A stretch of DNA of 64,000 nt from Anarhynchus alexandrinus. Its lineage: Eukaryota > Chordata > Aves > Charadriiformes > Charadriidae. The DNA lies in assembly GCA_008711295.1 (NCBI GenBank), contig VUYV01000181.1:955118-1019117 (forward strand), read 5' to 3'. Shown piece after piece: positions 61,831 through 64,000 of this stretch (its first letter is position 1; the number at the start of each line of letters is the position of its first letter). Below the pieces are notes generated by a model. The model was not told where the DNA came from, made no database searches, and was given only the letters and a program-made list of their open reading frames with translations. The position numbers and the translations under genes were made by a program.

Positions 61831-64000
61831 TGAAGGGCTCTGACTTCATGGCAGTTTGGTGACATGTTGGTTTTGTCCTTTCCGTCTCACCCCACAAGAG
61901 CAGATTCTCTCTGTGGGACAGGACAGGCCACCTCAGACCAGGGTCCCTCTTACCTCCTCAACTATTAGTCCGGGGGCAAAGTTTTATTCACAGTAAATAA
62001 TATCTTTGTGTTTCTGTGCCTTGCCTACAAGTGAAGAGACCACAACTGGTTTGCTTTTGTGTTTTGGAGGGTTTTTTTGGGGATGGGGCTCAGAGAGGAC
62101 CCTGTGGCAGTGGTGTTGGCAGAGCCTGCTCTTGGGAGCACTGGCAGGAGAAGGTGCCCAGGAGGTGGCAGTGGCTTATGCCTGGCGTTGCTCTGACCTT
62201 GCTGTCTCTCTCATGGGCATCTTTGAAGAAGTTTCCCCAAGTCCTCCTCTACCTGCCCAGGGTTTTGTTACTTCTGATGGGCTGCAGAGCTGGGAGTGCT
62301 TCTGAAGGCGGGCTGGTGACAGAGCAGCTATCACCTCCTGGGGAGGGGAAAGCACCGAAACATTAGCAGGGCACAATTAGAGGGTGGAGAGGAGAGGGGG
62401 AGAGATTGACTGTGGGCCACTGTTACGTATTTTACCTGTCAAAAGATGACTTTAACCTGCGCATTTGGGCTATAAAAATATTTCTTCAGTCAAGGAAAGA
62501 TCTGCTGCTCACAAGGACAAAGCTAAGGCAGCATCTTCTCCTTGTCTCAGAAAATTAATTTAAAATAAAAAACGTGGAGAATTCAATAGCAAGTGAGAAA
62601 GAGAGAGAAAACTGTGCCTGTGCGTGGTCTTTAGTTCCTGCCCCTCATACCTCTGCATTGCAATGGGGGTATGGTATAGCTCTTTTTTCTAGGAGCAGAA
62701 TCTGTGTGTCTATGCCTTAAAGCCCAATTAAAAGCTCCCAAAGTCGGTGGCAGTCTCAAAAGAGATTTTACCTTTAAACCACCTTCTGTACGGATTCAGT
62801 GCTCCCTTCCCAGGAAGGCACCCAACAGTCTCCATCTCGCTGTGCACAAGAGCATCCGTCCTCAACCCCAGCAGCCCGTGAGAGCCCAACCACCACCGCG
62901 GAGCCGCACTCAACCCTCTTCCCTCCAGGTCACCTCCAGGGCTGAGATCTTTGCCTGGCTCCTGTGCGGTTCCTCCAGATTTATGCTAAGTAAAACAGAA
63001 CTGATTTTGTCCCGTATTCTTATTAGGCCAATAATTCTTTTCCTGCGCTTTTCAAATCCCTTGATGTCTGAATGTAGGATACAAATGACTCAACCTATGC
63101 ATTTCATGTCATTTGTGAATCATTAGGCCTCACTTAAGAGGGTTTGCATCACTCCACACTCATCTTTATAATCCTAGACAAATTCTGGGCTTTGGCCAAA
63201 TAGCGTTCAGGCTTCGCTTCTTTTCCTTTAGCTTCGGTTCTTTATGTGTTATTGAGTTATTCAGACACTTTCCATTGGGATGAATTGGAAATACACAATG
63301 GAAAATGCAGTTTCTCAAAGGAAAAATTTACATTTGCTGAAGTTTGTTTGTTTATTTTAAAAATCAACACGCAATATATACTTCTGGCCAGATTAAAAAT
63401 AGAAACGTGGCTCAAATATTTCAATTTTCTAAGTGTTTTGCTTGAAAGCAATGCAACAAAATACTAAACGTATTTTACTCATGACACAGTAAACCCTCTC
63501 TCATAGCAGTTGTAAGCTGGACACCTATTCTCCGTTAACAGCTAGGCTCTCTGGAGAAGAATTCCTCTTGTACTTTTGATTCATGGTGTATCAGGCTCAT
63601 TACAGGACTCCAGGGTATTTTTGGATATGCTCTTCGGAATTCTGTTATCCCTATTTTTGCAGCAAGCTGGCGCTGCTACAACTCCAGCAAGGAATGCATC
63701 ACTGAAGACAAATACTCAATTGATCTAAAAAATTTCAGGGAAATTCAGGAAATCAAACCAAATAGTGTTCTTTCACTTTGGAGCTTTTTTTTTTGGGGGG
63801 GGTGGGGTGGGGGGGGAATTGCTCATTCATAATAAATGTGTAACTAAAGTTTTCGTTGCAAGCTAGGATAAAAAGCCGGGGTAGAAATTCCAAATTTAAC
63901 TCTGTGCTACCTCTTATGATGACAGAAAATGAAGAGCCAGCAAGCCCAGGAATGAGAGTGAGACTCTCTTCCCACCCATTGATCACAGTGGGCTCATACG
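61831..64000. other. Non-coding; unique sequence
   Basis: No gene recognised. Frames at 62,006-62,376 and 62,704-63,126 have no known domain. From 63,240 the DNA is AT-rich with words such as CACGCAATATATACTTCTGG. A T10-G22 junction is listed separately. Confidence 0.52.
63795..63816 (+). other. Potential G-quadruplex, G-run after T10
   Basis: G8-T-G4-T-G8 on the plus strand, directly after a T10 run at 63,785-63,794. With single-base loops this is a strong quadruplex pattern. It is also error-prone in sequencing. Confidence 0.7.

Noticed and set aside
1..64000. Endogenous retrovirus, prokaryotic operons, CRISPR arrays or phage
   Set aside because: No LTR pair, no gag/pol-like reading, no Shine-Dalgarno-led gene arrays, and no regularly spaced repeats were found.

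Overview
The window looks like non-coding DNA from a bird (at least a sauropsid). I recognise no protein-coding gene, rRNA, tRNA, CRISPR array, phage or insertion sequence. The host call rests on repeats. Several copies of the CR1 LINE end in the avian-type 3' terminus: a 'GATGATC' block, then 'CCTTCCAACC' or a close variant, then tandem copies of an ATTCTATG/ATTCTGTG octamer. The recognisable repeats cover only about 4-5 % of the sequence, and there is no L1 or Alu-like material. No open frame belongs to a protein family I know, apart from the degraded reverse transcriptase of the LINEs. This fits a gene desert or a very long intron.

Layout. Positions 1-12,000 are mostly unique DNA with a MIR-like ancient SINE (4505-4650), a small inverted-repeat element (6372-6455) and an ancient CR1 reverse-transcriptase fossil in antisense (7960-8690). 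At 11,920-12,700 a CpG-island-like block lies just upstream of a CR1 3' end, and one open frame runs through both. A second ancient CR1 fossil lies at 14,960-15,860. From 22,900 to 33,500 there are several AT-rich, motif-dense blocks that read like conserved non-coding elements. The densest are at 31,780-32,330 and 32,580-33,540, and another (24,780-25,140) carries a palindromic SOX-type site. A CR1 tail sits at 27,405-27,550.

From 34,000 to 47,000 the DNA is low in features, except for a CR1 tail whose terminal repeat has expanded into a perfect (CTATT)12 microsatellite (42,126-42,185). At 47,105-47,460 is a homeodomain-site cluster built on a perfect 12-bp inverted repeat. At 50,140-50,440 is another enhancer-like block with an 11-bp inverted repeat. 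An ancient amniote repeat lies at 52,990-53,106.

The last 10 kb has a polypurine tract, small CpG-rich islets (57,474-57,655 and 60,186-60,475), a short tandem duplication broken by the window's only N (58,125), the longest of the younger-type CR1 copies (59,150-59,712) and a triple GATA-site cluster (61,587-61,610).

No genes work together here. The likely biology is cis-regulatory, and that is inference from base composition and motif content. I found no convincing new biological system. The items most worth testing are the enhancer-like blocks, the CpG island with its CR1-fused reading frame, and the repeat-derived features.
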